From Fusarium oxysporum f. sp. lycopersici 4287 (lineage: Eukaryota; Ascomycota; Sordariomycetes; Hypocreales; Nectriaceae), in contig NC_030986.1 of assembly GCF_000149955.1 (NCBI RefSeq), forward strand, positions 2,911,732 to 2,975,731: DNA of 64,000 nucleotides, given 5' to 3'. The notes under the pieces are model-generated. The model was not told the DNA's origin. It ran no database searches and was given only the letters and a program-made list of their open reading frames with translations. Position 1 is the first letter of the stretch. The number at the start of each line of letters is the position of its first letter. Positions 1 through 12,339 of the stretch are shown here, one piece after another. The position numbers and the translations under genes are program-made.

Positions 1-2013
1 GGGAGTATTGGGCGCAAACGAGAGACTGGAATGGAGAAACGGTGAGTGGGAAGAGAAAGGAAAGTAGACCGGGACGATGTGGGTGTGGTGGGCGGGAGTG
101 TGCGCTATGTATGAATGGGCAAGCCAAATGCTCAACGGGAGGTGAGTGGAGAGCAGGGCCAGCTGGGAATGGACGGGCGGCTCGTTAAGCACAGTACGTC
201 TCCTCTTCCTTGTCTCTCGACCCAACCAGGGTAGAGAAAAACTTGAAGCACACTGGTCAAGGCCGTGGATGTGGGCCAACAGCGAACAGCGGGTGGCGCG
301 AACGCTGCAGTCCAAGTAAGTAGGTACAGTACCTGGCAGAAGAGCTGTGCAATGCTTGTTGGCTAGATACTGGCTCGCTAGATGCCGGTCGGTCCCAACG
401 GTGCTGTGCTTCTCCAACACTATGCTTCAACTGAGGACAAAGCAGAGGACAGGACTCTCGTTCCACGACAGGACGCGATATTGATGTTATATTATATGAT
501 GCGCTGCGCTGCACTTTGCAATCGTGTCTTGACCTCTACGGTTTCTGGCGATCCAGTGGTGAGTCCCTTGACGGTGGTGGTGAGGACGGCAATAAGCCCC
601 CAACAGGCTGCGTGCTAGCGCAAAGCCCTTGTCAAGTCAACCCCGGCAGCGTCCGTGACAAGGAAGAGCTCAAGCAGCGGTCAGTGGGTGATGAGGGCAC
701 GTTGTGCCAGCTTGAGCGATAACCCTGGATGGTAGAGCAACCGTGATAGGTCTGATGAAGAGGTTGATGATCCTCAAGGTGATCGAGACCATGTGATGGA
801 ATGGAGACAAAAGGACAACCGACTGAGACCCTGCGTGCCTTGTTGCGTTGCAAGCGTACAGCACCGTACAGTATCCAGGAAGATCTCGGTATGGTTGACC
901 TAGATTTGTGTTTATTTGTTTGATGTGAGCTTTGCTTCCCCGTTATCGTTGCAGACGTGATGATGAGTCCAGGATTGGCAGTTTTTGCATTCAAGTACCA
1001 TTCGCCGGTCTTTGTTCCTCTGATCTGGTTCTGGAGCGGTCAACTCTCGGCGGCCGGCCGTGGGTGTTGACTTAGACTCGCTCGGGACCTCGCAGAAAGA
1101 TGCGGCGTATGGTCAGTCTCTTGGGTTTGGGAGCGGCTGCAGAAAGGCAAATGTGAATAATGGCCGAGAATCTGTCACACATGGAGCAATCAAAAATATA
1201 ATTTTTGTTATGAAAGAGTTCAAGTTTCTCGAATATGAGCGTTTGCTGGATGACATTCTGGAAACAACACTGAAGACGCGATCAAACTCATGTTTGTTTG
1301 TTATGATCTGAGAGCCTCAGATGAGACAACAGTAACCCAGGTTTTCCACGCTCCCCGTTGGCTAGCCTTGAAGTCGGGTACCACTTATTGGTGACCTAAC
1401 GCACCCAGCATGTGCGTCTGCAGAGAGTGAGTTGATGATAGAATTGCTTGGTTGAGAGCAAAGGGCGAGGGGAAATGCGTCGAGAGCTAGCAAATAGCAG
1501 TATAATGTGACGATCCAACGAGAAGGCAGATTGCCTCTGTCATTTAGACAAGTCTCAGCGCCAGCATGTTTCGACCCCTGCCCAAGCATCCAGACTGAGC
1601 TGCACGTCGGCGGCAAGAATGAAAGACAGCGCAGGGAATGGACGCACAGCACAGCTATCGCCCGCACTCACATGCATGCATTTGCTCTAAATGAATGACC
1701 TTTTGGGGGTTGATGGGGTTGTTTGTTTGAATAGGTTTAAATGTGTGGATGTCGTCTGAGGGTGAGGGGTTGATAAACGAAACAGAGAAATGGGTCAATA
1801 TGACGCTGCATGTAAACAACTCAAACCTTGGGAAATACCTTGGGGATCTTCCTTTCTATCGATCCTGCCTTCCATTGATGAGGAAGCATAGACTTCCTCA
1901 CCTCCAACTAACCTAGCGCACTTAACACTCACTCAAGAAAGCAACTACTACGTAGAAATAGTACACCATAAAAACTTGGAACAAAGGTGGCTGGGGATTA
2001 ACGCGAAAACCGA

Positions 2014-2027
2014 ACGCGTCGACGCGT
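2014..2027. promoter_or_regulatory. Double MCB (ACGCGT) palindrome
   Basis: The 14 bases ACGCGTCGACGCGT form a perfect palindrome of two MluI cell-cycle boxes two bases apart. A related element, ACGCGAAA, lies about 13 bases upstream (2001-2008). In fungi ACGCGT is the binding site of the MBF (Mbp1/Swi6-type) G1/S factor. Which gene it serves is unclear: the RTG2-like start is more than 3 kb to the right, so a gene leftward beyond the window is as likely. Confidence 0.5.
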
Positions 2028-3012
2028 CACTCCCGACGAGCCAATGAGAAAGCACCTTGGTTTGTCAGTCACACGGACTAGATCATTGTTGTAGCTTGAG
2101 CAGACCAACTACGAATCAGAGCATTCAATTGATCTTGATGCAATTATTTCACAGCTACATGATGAGATTCTTTACCATCCTTATCCATAAAGCACAGTAA
2201 GTATCTCATTTCCATTTGGACAAGCTTGCAGCACACCTTTCGGTACTGCTCCATTCTTGTTATCACAAGAATTCTATCCAGAATCAAAGGATGTCTAGGG
2301 TGGCAGTGGCGGTGGTGCCCTACCCCTCTCAGCTAGGTGGTAGCTTCACACAGGCCGGGATTGGCTCTTAAGCGACCGTCAAATCAGAGGCCAAGGTGTG
2401 ACAGAGAACGGCCTAGAAGGGAAGTGGATGGAACACTGTGTTTTTCTACGATGTGCTGATCTCATCTGAGCTGAGACTGGTAGGTAGTAGCCACTAACAA
2501 AAACACGAGTGCAGCACCACGCTAAACTCATCACAACCTGGATGATAAAGCCTGGATCATTAGGAGGGCACTATAGTCCAAGTTTACAGCTGACACTGAT
2601 GTCATGTGTATCTAGAGATGGACATCCAATCAACAAGACCAACATAACAGTGACGGACAGAAAAACACACAAAAATGAAGTATGGCATGACGTACTATTG
2701 TATAGATCTAATCGAGCTGGTGAGTTCATATCTTGAGACATAAAGTTTGCAAATGCCATTGCGGGTATCACCATCTTGGCTGGTATAAGTTGAATCATAC
2801 GACGGCGTGGGAGTTGATAAAGATATAGTGCAGGCAGGAGGGAGATAAAACCCTGTCTTGCTGCAGCTTTTTGTCCAGAAAGTTGACTGATTGTGACCAT
2901 TGTAAAGGAGTCACTCGAGTCCTTCATAAAACAGACGTGTCCCATATTAAGATATTGGACTGCTGTTCAATTGCAGATACTCCCCATTAACGTACCTGAA
3001 TCGTATGTATGC

Positions 3013-3038
3013 AAAAAAAAAAAAAAAAAAAAAAAAAA
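3013..3038 (+). repeat. Poly(A) tract, 26 nt
   Basis: Twenty-six consecutive A residues on the plus strand, followed by GAAAATG. The tract could be replication slippage or the tail of an old retroposed transcript. I see no obvious target-site duplication and no recognisable gene just upstream. Confidence 0.95.
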
Positions 3039-4599
3039 GAAAATGAGAGCAGTAACTCTGACGATGTGCTCAAAGGTGGACTCGAGGGTGCCATGGTTCG
3101 TATGCCAGACGGATATGTTCGAGGTTATTGAAGCGTTGCAAACAAGTTCTTCAATACGAGAATGAGGAACCTCTCGTACACCCTGAAAAGTCAGTACCAG
3201 TTGGGAAGAAGGCCATGGGCCGCCAGTTCTATTACAACTTTTCTCTTGATAAGGGTGGTAGCGTGACACCTATTTACGCAGTCTACTCATATGGGAGGGA
3301 ACCTTGGTTGTGATCAAAATCACTCACGATAATGGATAAGAATACTCACCAATACCGGGCCAAGATTGCAAGAAGTCTGGGTCATGTATCTAACGCTCTT
3401 GCACCCTTGAGGTGTCTCGTAAGGTGATATTCCCTGTAAATGTTCTTTCGACAACAACCAACAGTGGAGGGATGGCGAGTCTATCCACCGGGTTGACGAT
3501 TGATACTCAGGTTCATCTGGAAATGGCCATTGACTCTATTCGACGCACTATCTTCTATCCAAATGTTCGAGATTATAAGACGTATGGACCGATCTGCAGT
3601 AAGGAACTGAGTCCACCATCAAGGTCGAGGTCAGTCCAGGCATCGACACATAATAGCCCAGCCACTATTTGAAAGCTGCAATTAAATGAATATTCGAATC
3701 CTATTGTCGTGTAACGTGCACCTAGACCTCATGTCAACGTTGGCCCAGAAGGCAAAGATGTAGAGTATATGTTTTATTACATAAACATACCCGAGACGGA
3801 GCAACGAGCGAAGGGTGCAAATATAGCTGGACGATGATCGTACATTGGGTTCCAAGGGGGTTTCTCACTAATACTTCTGGCAATCGCGGCCCTCGACGAT
3901 GTGGTGCATCGCTATGTAGGACAAGATGTTCTTACACAAGCCCCCGAGAATACGACAGCATGCTAAATACTTAAGAGCAACATAAAGCCCATGGCAAAGA
4001 TGATGGATACCGAGAAGCGGTCCGCAGACATATGAGTCGCCACTTCAAACCCATAAGCCCATACGTAGGGGCAGCCTTCAACGCAGAAAGCAAGTCGAGG
4101 AGGCGGATTCTGACATCACCATCAGCAAGACTGATATAACTTGAGCATTTAAACTCTGCCGTTGCTTGACTGAATGGATAGCTTATAGCTGTATCAATCG
4201 AAGGTTTGTTTGGAGTAGGCACGGTGATAGGGTTTGGGCAGAAACCAGACGGCGCATTTTCCCTTAAAGAATACTTCTAAAAAGAATTAAGAAGGAAGAA
4301 AAGTTGCAAGAAACAGAACTAGTCGGGCTCTTTGCATTGGCATCTAGGCCCTTGCTGATATTGGACGGTCCAATTGCGCAACTGAGTTGATAGGATAGAT
4401 ATCAAATGGCGCTCATCCAGGGACGGCCAATCACTTCACATACGCATTCCTGAGTACAGGCCAAGGAGGGAGAACAGAGGGGTGACTGCTGTTTCTCATG
4501 TATTCAGTCATAATGAACTAAGGATAGAAACTCGTGAATGCTCGGGGACAATGAACTGTGACACTGATGATAAAATAAAAGAGAGCTGAGTATGCGATA

Positions 4600-5060
4600 A
4601 AGAAGCTTTAAGAACGCCTGGATATAGAGACCAATCTGAAGAATAGACTGATATTAAGAGCCATATATATATAAGATGTCATGGTATAAGCAATTTCTCC
4701 ATAGTTTGGGTTATTGGTTATTCTATGAGTATATATATATATAAGACAGGGATGTGCTTGTTAGTATATCTGCTATTAGTTTAAGAACCGAGTAAATAAT
4801 GCAAAAATAAGAGATCTTAATTTAGGCATATGATATTGTTATATTTGATATCTTCCTCAGTTATTAATTAAACTTTCACTAGAAACTCTTATATCTGTCG
4901 TAAGAAGCGTATGGATAAGATGCTTTCACGTTGTGTAATGAAATTAGCTAGGAAATTTAAAATATTATATGAGACAACGTTGGTCCCAATGCCTACCTTA
5001 TGATACTCAAGCGATACAATTAGTAAATTCTTAATAAATCAAGAACGATGAAGATAACAG
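4600..5060. other. AT-rich, RIP-like tract
   Basis: This stretch is strongly AT-rich, with two alternating TA runs (near 4664-4673 and 4731-4742) and many TpA steps, unlike the flanks. In Fusarium-like fungi such islands are often repeats degraded by repeat-induced point mutation. No transposase or reverse-transcriptase frame survives, so the origin is inferred from composition alone. Confidence 0.45.
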
Positions 5061-5367
5061 TATGAGAGATCAATTTGTTGTCTCCTGAGTTGCCCGGCCA
5101 AGAGCAGAGTCGCTCCGGATAATACGGCGCCGCCACGGGGCTTGGGACGGCAACCCCGCAATCATGACGCCCCACATCCCCCGCCAACCTCAAACTTGCA
5201 CTGAACCAACTCTTGCTCTCTGTTTGAGTCATCTCAGCCTCACCGACACTAGCACCAACAGCAAGCGCATGCTGTATCCTTTGCGCCCAAGATTATTCAT
5301 AGACTATAGAAACGTCTCTCTTTGTAAATTTCGTCTCGATTGGATTAATCCGCCGTCAAGGTTAATC

Positions 5368-7237
5368 ATGACCTCACATGCTCCCGATATCGTCACTCTC
5401 GACAATCTGTCGCAGACTATTACACCCTGGAACCCTCAGGGGGAAAGTCAACTATATGCCATAGTTGATATGGGAAGGTATAAATAGTTCTAAATAAGTC
5501 AAACAATCCTCATATCTGACATATAACTCAGTAATGGCATTCGATTCTCCATCACATCACTAGCGCCTCCATTTACACGCCTCCTTCGTCCCATCTACTC
5601 AACTCGCGCTGCTATCTCACTATTTGATGCACTCAAGAACACACCCCAAGGTCTAGTATTTCTTCCGGAAACCATTGCTGCCGTATCCAAGACACTGGGG
5701 CGTTTTCATCAACTTGCTGCGCGTCATGGAGTGCCAGCGAGGCACATCACCATCCTCGCTACTGAGGCCATGCGCCGGGCTGACAATGCTTCTGAAATGC
5801 TCGAGGCAATTTCATCCGTGACTAATGGCCTCAAAGTGAGCATACTTGAGCCCGCTGTCGAGACCCTCTTTGGCGCTGTCATGGGCTCTCGCAGTGGTCT
5901 CGTTGGCGTTGAAGGTGGCGCTCTGTTCCTGGACCTCGGGGGCGGGAGCGTGCAGATGACGTGGGTGGACACCAGCAAGCCAAACTACGAGGTAGATGCT
6001 GCCAGAGCTGGAGTGAGTCTGCCCTTTGGAGCTGCGAGATTAATTCGCGTGCTGCAAGAGCAGCCAGCCGATGTTCAGGTTTCTGAGATATCAAAGCTTC
6101 AAATCGGCATGCAACAGGCATACGCCAACCTCTGCTCCAAGTTCCCTGCACTTAACGCTCTGAAGGCCTCTCATGACAAGGCTTCTCGCGTGAACGTCTT
6201 CATGTGTGGAGGTGGCTTTCGCGGTTATGGCAGTATGCTCATGCACCAAGATCCTGTGAGCCCGTACCCTATTCCCTATACGAACGGTTATACGGCTCCA
6301 GGCACACTCTTTTCCAAGGTTGAGCACATGCGTCGCGTCAACGAGGAACACGACAGTAGAATTTTCGGACTTTCAAAGCGTCGTCGTAAGCAATTTCCTG
6401 CAATCGCTACCGTCATTGATGCATTGCTCGCTACGGTACCCAATATCGGCAACGTGACATTCTGTGGCGGTTCGAATCGTCAAGGTGCACTTATGATGAA
6501 ACTTCCGTTCGAAATCCGCGAGTGTAACCCCCTCAATATTCTTGCGGGAGTCACACCAGATGAGAAACCCGTATTTGATGCTGTGTTGAACACGTTGAGA
6601 AGTGCTCTTCCTGCAGAGGTCGACTTCTCATCCTTGCCCAACGTTTTGACTCCTGGGCTGGACTCTCTTTTTGTGCGGGATATTTGGACTCGTCAAGGCC
6701 ACGATTCGGATAACAACTCCTCGTTTGTACTGCATCATGCAATTACCCGAGATGCGGAGGTCCCTGGACTCTCACACACCGGAAGGGCCCTACTGGCGCT
6801 TTCAGCCTCAGCTCGATGGGGAGGCAATCTAGGGCCCTTGGACTCACAACTCCAGCAGAGTCTATCGGCACTTCTTGAGAGCCAGCATCTTGACGCACCA
6901 TTTTGGGCTTCGTATATTGGTGCTGTAGCTGGGCTTATAGCCATGGTTGTACCAATCATCCCGACGACTGCAGAGGAGGTGAAAAATGCTATCAGGTTAG
7001 TGTCATTCTTCAGAAGTATGCCAAGTCTTGTTGTCTAACGAACACAGCATAAAAACACATCTCAAGAAGGCAGAGGATAAGAAAGAGAGAATTGGATTAA
7101 CGATCAGAGTCGCCTCCGCCAACATAGCGGGTGTCAGTCTAGAAGATCTCGCCGACAGAGTTGAGAAAACCGCCAAAAAGAATGGAGGAAAGAAGCCAAG
7201 GTACAAGATAACTGCCCAAGTGAGCCTATTGCCGTGA
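5368..7237 (+). CDS. RTG2: Retrograde regulation protein 2-like, Ppx/GppA fold
   Basis: Exons 5368-5477, 5532-6995 and 7048-7237 join in phase to a 587-residue protein, nearly the same length as yeast Rtg2 (588). The start ATG at 5368 places the first phosphate-binding loop (VDMGSNGIRFS, residues ~34-44) across intron 1. A second actin-fold motif, DLGGGS, lies at 171-176, and ILATEAMRRA at about 110-119 is also typical of the Ppx/GppA superfamily. In yeast Rtg2 is the cytoplasmic sensor of the mitochondria-to-nucleus retrograde pathway, where it counters Mks1 so that Rtg1/Rtg3 can act. In filamentous fungi the role is less clear, and exopolyphosphatase activity is an alternative. Introns are 54 and 52 nt with good GT-AG ends. 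No partner gene is adjacent. Confidence 0.9.
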
Positions 7238-7471
7238 CACAATTCTTCATCAACATAAACCAACCCAATACACACATGTTTTTCCTTCGATCCACATTGC
7301 TTAAGCCCATATGCAGCGAACGTCGTTGTATTCGTTATAAATCATAAAAGAACCATCATATCATGCTTTTTTGTTCGTATTTTGTCTTTTCCATATGTTT
7401 TTTTTTTTCCTGTTTTGCCTTTTCGTTCGCAAATCATTTTCTGTAATGACTGGACATGATTTGTGCAATTA

Positions 7472-9629
7472 TTACGCAATATCACGCGAGCTTCCCTTAC
7501 TCTTGGTACTACTTCGAGGGCGTCTCTTGGATGAGATCTTCTTAAGCTCATGGTTAACAACCAAGGCGCTTAGTCGCTCGTCAACCTTGTACGACGAACG
7601 CTGAATTCTCTCGTCTGGTGAAAGGTCAGTGGCACGTCCCACATAATAAGGTGTTGTGGCCTTACAGAATTCCTTTCTGGTGTCCATCATATCCTGCGAG
7701 AACTGGCGAATTTTGCTGCTATGACGAGCATGAGAAGGATAATCCTTGAGCCAGTCCATTGACATCTCCATTCTCTTGGGAGTCTTGAATTGGCAGTGAT
7801 AGAATATGGCTATCAAAGGGAAGAATCCATTGTAAAGGTTCTCAAAAGCCCCAACTGCATATTATCAGCAATGGTGTTTGACCTTCGAGTCAAATTGTCT
7901 TACCGATATTCTGATCTCTCTGGGCACTTGGGTTTCGGGCGAAATATCCATCATGTGCAAGGACCAAGTCTCTGTACATGATCATGAGTTGCCACAAGCT
8001 GGCCCAGACTGCCATCTTCTCTTGAGCTTTGAGAGACTCTTGTTGCGCCAAGCAGTCTTCGAGAAGCTTGAGGATATCGTGCTCATGGGACACAAGTGCG
8101 TTCCATGCAATGCGTCTAAGCTCGGCTTGAACAGTAAAGGGGACCTGAGAGAGCTTGTTGGACGAGCTGCAGCAGGTGAAGCGCGGAGCTTTCCAGATTC
8201 TGAAGAAACAATTCATTGTGTGGACCTTGGAGACGAGGTTGTGCTACAATAACAGTTAGTTCTACTGGATACTGCAAGGATCAATAAGAGTGGGTTGCGG
8301 GTGTTACCTTTGGAAGTCCCTGGCCGTCCTCATAATATGAGAGCAAAAAGTTTTGCACCATATGCTCAAATCTAGGGCTGCGTTCTCTTCGGATCTGTGC
8401 CTCAACCCAGCGCTGGAGTTCACCATAAGTGGGAAATCTATCCCGCTCAAAAGCAGCGTTTCTTGGATTCTCATCGGTTCCATTCTGAGAATGGTATGCT
8501 TGGACGGATGCCCGAAGAAAAGGGGATTCGGCATCGCGGGTGAAGAAGATGACAATATCTCTGGGTTTGGCAGTGGGAAAACGAGGCTCATGATCAACGA
8601 CACGCCTCTCTTCCGCAGGGTCGGGTGACCAGACGTCTAAATATGATATGTCTCAGTGTACATGTCTCACTTTGAGGCTGGGGGCCAGGGGGGTTGTTCG
8701 ACATACCGACGATGTGACGAATCACAGGCGGAGCAACCGCAGGGGTCCTACGGGTACAGACTAGGTGTGAGTGGTCTGGGAAGGCCTTACGGCAATAGGG
8801 ACAGACGCCACAGTCTTGACACTGGGTAATGGCTCAGTTCAGTGTTTGTTTCAGAGGGGCAATGGCCTTGTATAGGCATTGTATTGGATTGGTTTTCTTA
8901 CGCGGGTCTTGGAGATACGGCACGGAAGACAGGCTCCACTCTTGCGGACATCGGCTGTCTGGTCTGGATCAGAGAGCTGTCTTGACCTCTTCTCCACAGA
9001 ACGCTGACGCTTGACACCAGAGGTTGAGTTTGAGGAGGGTGAGTATGAGTATGTCTTGGTGTGGCTTGAGCGCGGGACGAGGACTCGTGTACCTGGATCT
9101 GATGTGGTAGCAATACCACAGAGCCGGCTTGCTAGTACCGCCTTGGGTACGTCACTTATCATCTGGCCTGAACCTCTGGAGGCTGACTCGAGGACGTCGA
9201 CGACATCGTCTACGCCATCGAAGAAGACGAGCCAGAGTGAGACGAAGGAGAGGTACTACCACCTCTAACGAGTTCTGGTGGGGTCTGACCCATGGACTCG
9301 GATGTGGTAATCCCTCCATCGTCCGGGCTCAGGCCAGGGGTCATCCTTAGGTATTCGGCCTCGCTCCTGTCAAGAGAAAGATGATCAAGAAAGGAAGGGA
9401 TATCAGTGATGAGCGAGGGAAGGTCCCTGTAGCTTAGGCGAGGGGAGCTAGAAGCCCCTGGGTAGTCCTGAGACCTGGTCGAGTCACAGTAGAGATCCCA
9501 GTCAAAGACAGACCTGAAGAGCTCATCATAGTCCAGGCCCGGGGAGGTGGGAACACGCGGGTTTTCTTGACCTATCTGGGACAAGTCTCTGGACGCAAAG
9601 ACAGCAGCGGAAGCACCTCCTTTATCCAT
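7472..9629 (-). CDS. Zn2Cys6 transcription factor (paralog 1)
   Basis: Six exons read from 9629: 9629-9260, 9182-8902, 8821-8707, 8636-8308, 8243-7904 and 7854-7472, giving about 605 residues. The last five join cleanly. The first junction (9259-9183) is the least certain: its donor is GTAGTA and other joins are possible. After an acidic, Ser/Pro-rich N-terminus comes a zinc cluster with Cys 208, 211, 218, 224, 227 and 239, spacing CX2CX6CX5CX2CX11C; the final gap is longer than the usual 6-8, and an extra Cys sits at 221. An intron falls exactly before the third Cys. The C-terminal half holds a conserved block (LVSKVHTMNCFFRIWK, then WASLWQLMIMYRDLV) that recurs in the second regulator at 14.6-16.3 kb. 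It is presumably a nuclear DNA-binding regulator; its targets are unknown. No biosynthetic cluster is nearby. Confidence 0.85.
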
Positions 9630-12045
9630 ATTGACGACCTGCCTGCCCTGCAATGTAATGTACTGTTTCCGGTGTAAGTCACGAGGAGCTATCTTGGTGG
9701 AACCTCGATGTCTGCGCTGGGCGAATTGAAGCACGCAGCAAATACTTGTCAGAAGACGATAAGGTGAAAAGTTCCAATGTGCCTGATGCTTGCGTGCAAG
9801 ATTGAGCGATTCAGAGACACGTCCTGGCACCAGAGAGTTATAATTCGGCCTTCCTCGACACTCGTGGTGGACTTGTTCACTTACACCATCCTCCTCTTCA
9901 CTTCTCGGTGTAAGACAGGGGTTGTATTGGCTAGATCTCACCAATTTCCACTGTAATTGACCAATAAAACAACCTTGTCTTACCGGTTTTCGACTCGAGT
10001 TCAGTCCGAGAGAACGCTACGAGTTGCTAGTAGACTTAGATCACGGGAATAGTGTATATGACTATTGTTGGGATGGAGGAGAGGCGAAACTTTATCGATG
10101 GTAAACTAGACGGCTAGAATTATCTAGTGTTGCTGGCGCAATTGCCTGTTGATGCTATCAAACCTCCGTGATGTGCTGTTGGTGTTGATACCTGGATGAC
10201 CAGACAAGACAATGATATTCAAGTCAGGGCTGCCAATTACTTCCTGGGATCAATTGCATTTGCGAAACTGTCAACTAAAGTCGCAATTGTCAGTAATGGA
10301 ACTAGTTCCCTTTGTTGTCCTCCGCACGGGCGGTCTGTTAGCCTTGGTGTCGTGTAGTAGAGCAATGGAGTATATCTGTGATATATGGGTTATCAACTCA
10401 AACCGAAACACTCAATTGGTCAAACCAAAACTAGATACATATCAGAACCCATCATAAAAACCAGAGGAAACTTGCGATTGACTTCTTTTGGGCTTTTCTT
10501 CCCAGTGTCAGCACTTAGCTTGGTGGTGTTGCTAGTTCATTGACATCCCAAAGTGGGATCGTGCGGTTGTATAGACAGGGATGTCACCTCTAAGAACTCA
10601 CGACTCCAAGAAAGACTCGCTGCGCGTCCATCATCAAAATATCATCATTTATAAGTTATTGAAATTCGATCTGTTCAATTTGAATGATACTAAGTCGAGT
10701 GGTTCTAGACACAGTAAATGCAAATATGTTTGCATAATACTGACAATTTCTTAGCTATCGCAACTACACAGTTTTTATATCCGACAGCGGGCTCAAATTT
10801 AAGTCAATTTAATTTTAACCACTCATTGAAAACTTAGATATCGTCTATCAAATTTAGGATTTAATTTCTCGTCCGGCCTTAATTTAAGCACATGGCGCCC
10901 CGTCCCGGCAATGCGGGGCCGACAACGGCTCCGGCCGTGGTCAAATTTAACCTCAGCGCCACCGGAGCTCCGCGTCGGTAAAATTGGAGGCGAGACCCAC
11001 GCTGGTTGCCTTATCGAGCAAGACATGATGAGTTGCATGAGACACCAGTCATGTGCCCAGATTTTCTCAAAGCAATGCAGCGCGACTTTCCTACTTGCTT
11101 TTTATTTCATTGAAGACGCGACTCGAAACAAAATTGACTGCTTATCTCTCTGGTCAAGACTTTGATGAGGTCTAGGATAACTTTAGTCTAAAATTCTGTA
11201 AAATAAAATCATGAAGTGAGCCTAAAGTCATCATAAATTGCGGATATAAAATGCCTTTTTCGTATAGCTTTCCAAAACGCCAGTTGTAAGGTAAAACCCA
11301 TTGATTCGCCACTCGATTCGCTCAACGATGCCTTCTGCTTCCTTCACCGTCTACTAACAGTATGGGAATGTTATGATGGGGTTTTCTGAGGCCGACACAT
11401 ATCCTCCGGTGCTCCCAACCTTTGCCCACTCCATGGTCCATAGTCGGGCCAGCGCAATGACGAGCTCGAGAAATAAATTTCGAGCTCTATCCTTCTGGCA
11501 ATCATTATAGTTAACCAAACCTCAGATTTGGCGGCCTCATGGTCGGCCACATGGTGTTTAAGCTCCTAAAGAGGTTCTAGAGCGATCCTAAAGAGATCTA
11601 GATCTTAGGCCTTATCATTCTAAGTTGGTTATTTTCAGGCCAGCCTGAAGATATAACCACATAAAAAGGCACTTGTCCCTATAATCCTCCGAATGGGATG
11701 AGCATATACGCCACGAATTCCCGTCACGGTCAGAGATCGGAATAGATTCATTGTTAATGTGTTTGCGGGCTGGAACTCGCAGCAGCGGGCTTCTAAGGAT
11801 CCCGTCATACCTGACAGGAAGATCAACGATGCGCATAATTGAAGCCGGGACGCTTACTCACACTCTCCCCCTCACCAAAGAGCAAATCGCTAAGGGCATT
11901 ACTACTTAAAAGCCTGAACGACGCATCGGAGCGACAGTGTATTTCGGACTGACCATCAACTACGGAACCGGATCTATCCTCTGGACTTGGAGGGGACTTC
12001 CTCTGCGGAGGAATACCCACAGACTCTTTCAAAATCTTCGATGGG
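9630..12045. other. Intergenic: upstream of regulator, AT-rich stretch and GC block
   Basis: The sequence up to about 10.2 kb is the probable promoter and leader of the minus-strand regulator. No coding frame is convincing. From about 10.62 to 11.3 kb the DNA is AT-rich and TpA-rich, with a GC-rich block at 10891-10985. Minus-strand frames at 11.6-12.03 kb are open but short, do not begin with ATG in the best case, and overlap the better plus-strand frame that follows, so I do not call them. Confidence 0.5.
10891..10985. other. GC-rich block inside AT-rich DNA
   Basis: A run of about 95 bases with many CpG steps, including GGCGCCCCGTCCCGG and GGCTCCGGCCGTGG, interrupts AT-rich sequence on both sides with sharp edges. 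This contrast suggests a mosaic of degraded repeat and preserved sequence. I cannot assign it to an element, and I see no terminal repeats. Confidence 0.4.
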
Positions 12046-12339
12046 ATGACAGATGTTGAGATGAGAGCGGAAGCGATTCGAAACTACGATGATCATGAGA
12101 GAGAACGCATCAATAAGTTCAATGAGGAGTACATTAGAGCCAACGCACGTCGGGCCATCGAGAAATGGTCACGAGAAGGGTCTCGCCCGCAGCCTACCAT
12201 CGACATAGAAGACAGTGCGCTTCACATCGCCAAAATGCACCTTGCATCTTCGTGCGTTCGTTCGGAAGCTGAGCGAATGGTTAAAGTTGCCGAGGAAATC
12301 GAGGCCAGTCCCCCAGCGAACGGCCCAGTCTTCCCATAA
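12046..12339 (+). CDS. Possible small protein, 97 aa, unknown
   Basis: The ATG at 12046 opens a 97-residue, charged, helix-prone frame (DDHERERINKFNEEYI, then IEKW) with coding-like codon use. The frame stays open upstream to about 11953 without a second ATG, and that upstream part (PTDSFKIFDG) also reads like protein. This may therefore be the 3' exon of a larger or truncated gene whose 5' part I cannot join. No family is recognised. The neighbourhood is gene-poor and carries a broken gene, so a relic is a real possibility. Confidence 0.35.
   Translation: MTDVEMRAEAIRNYDDHERERINKFNEEYIRANARRAIEKWSREGSRPQPTIDIEDSALHIAKMHLASSCVRSEAERMVKVAEEIEASPPANGPVFP

Larger units (their letters stand above)
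1..5367. other. Gene-poor region, no convincing CDS
   Basis: No reading frame here carries a domain I recognise or joins with neighbours across plausible introns. The longest is a 124-codon ATG frame on the minus strand (2945 down to 2571); its sequence matches nothing I know. The first 2 kb may be upstream or leader sequence of a gene lying to the left of the window, which is inference only. Notable sites, listed separately, are a double MCB palindrome near 2.0 kb, a 26-nt poly(A) tract near 3.0 kb and an AT-rich tract at 4.6-5.06 kb. The last 300 bases are the probable promoter and leader of the RTG2-like gene. Confidence 0.6.

Noticed and set aside
11823..12032. Minus-strand 69-codon frame with a possible splice donor
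   Set aside because: It lacks an ATG start (it opens from TTG) and overlaps the more coding-like plus-strand frame that runs into 12046-12339.
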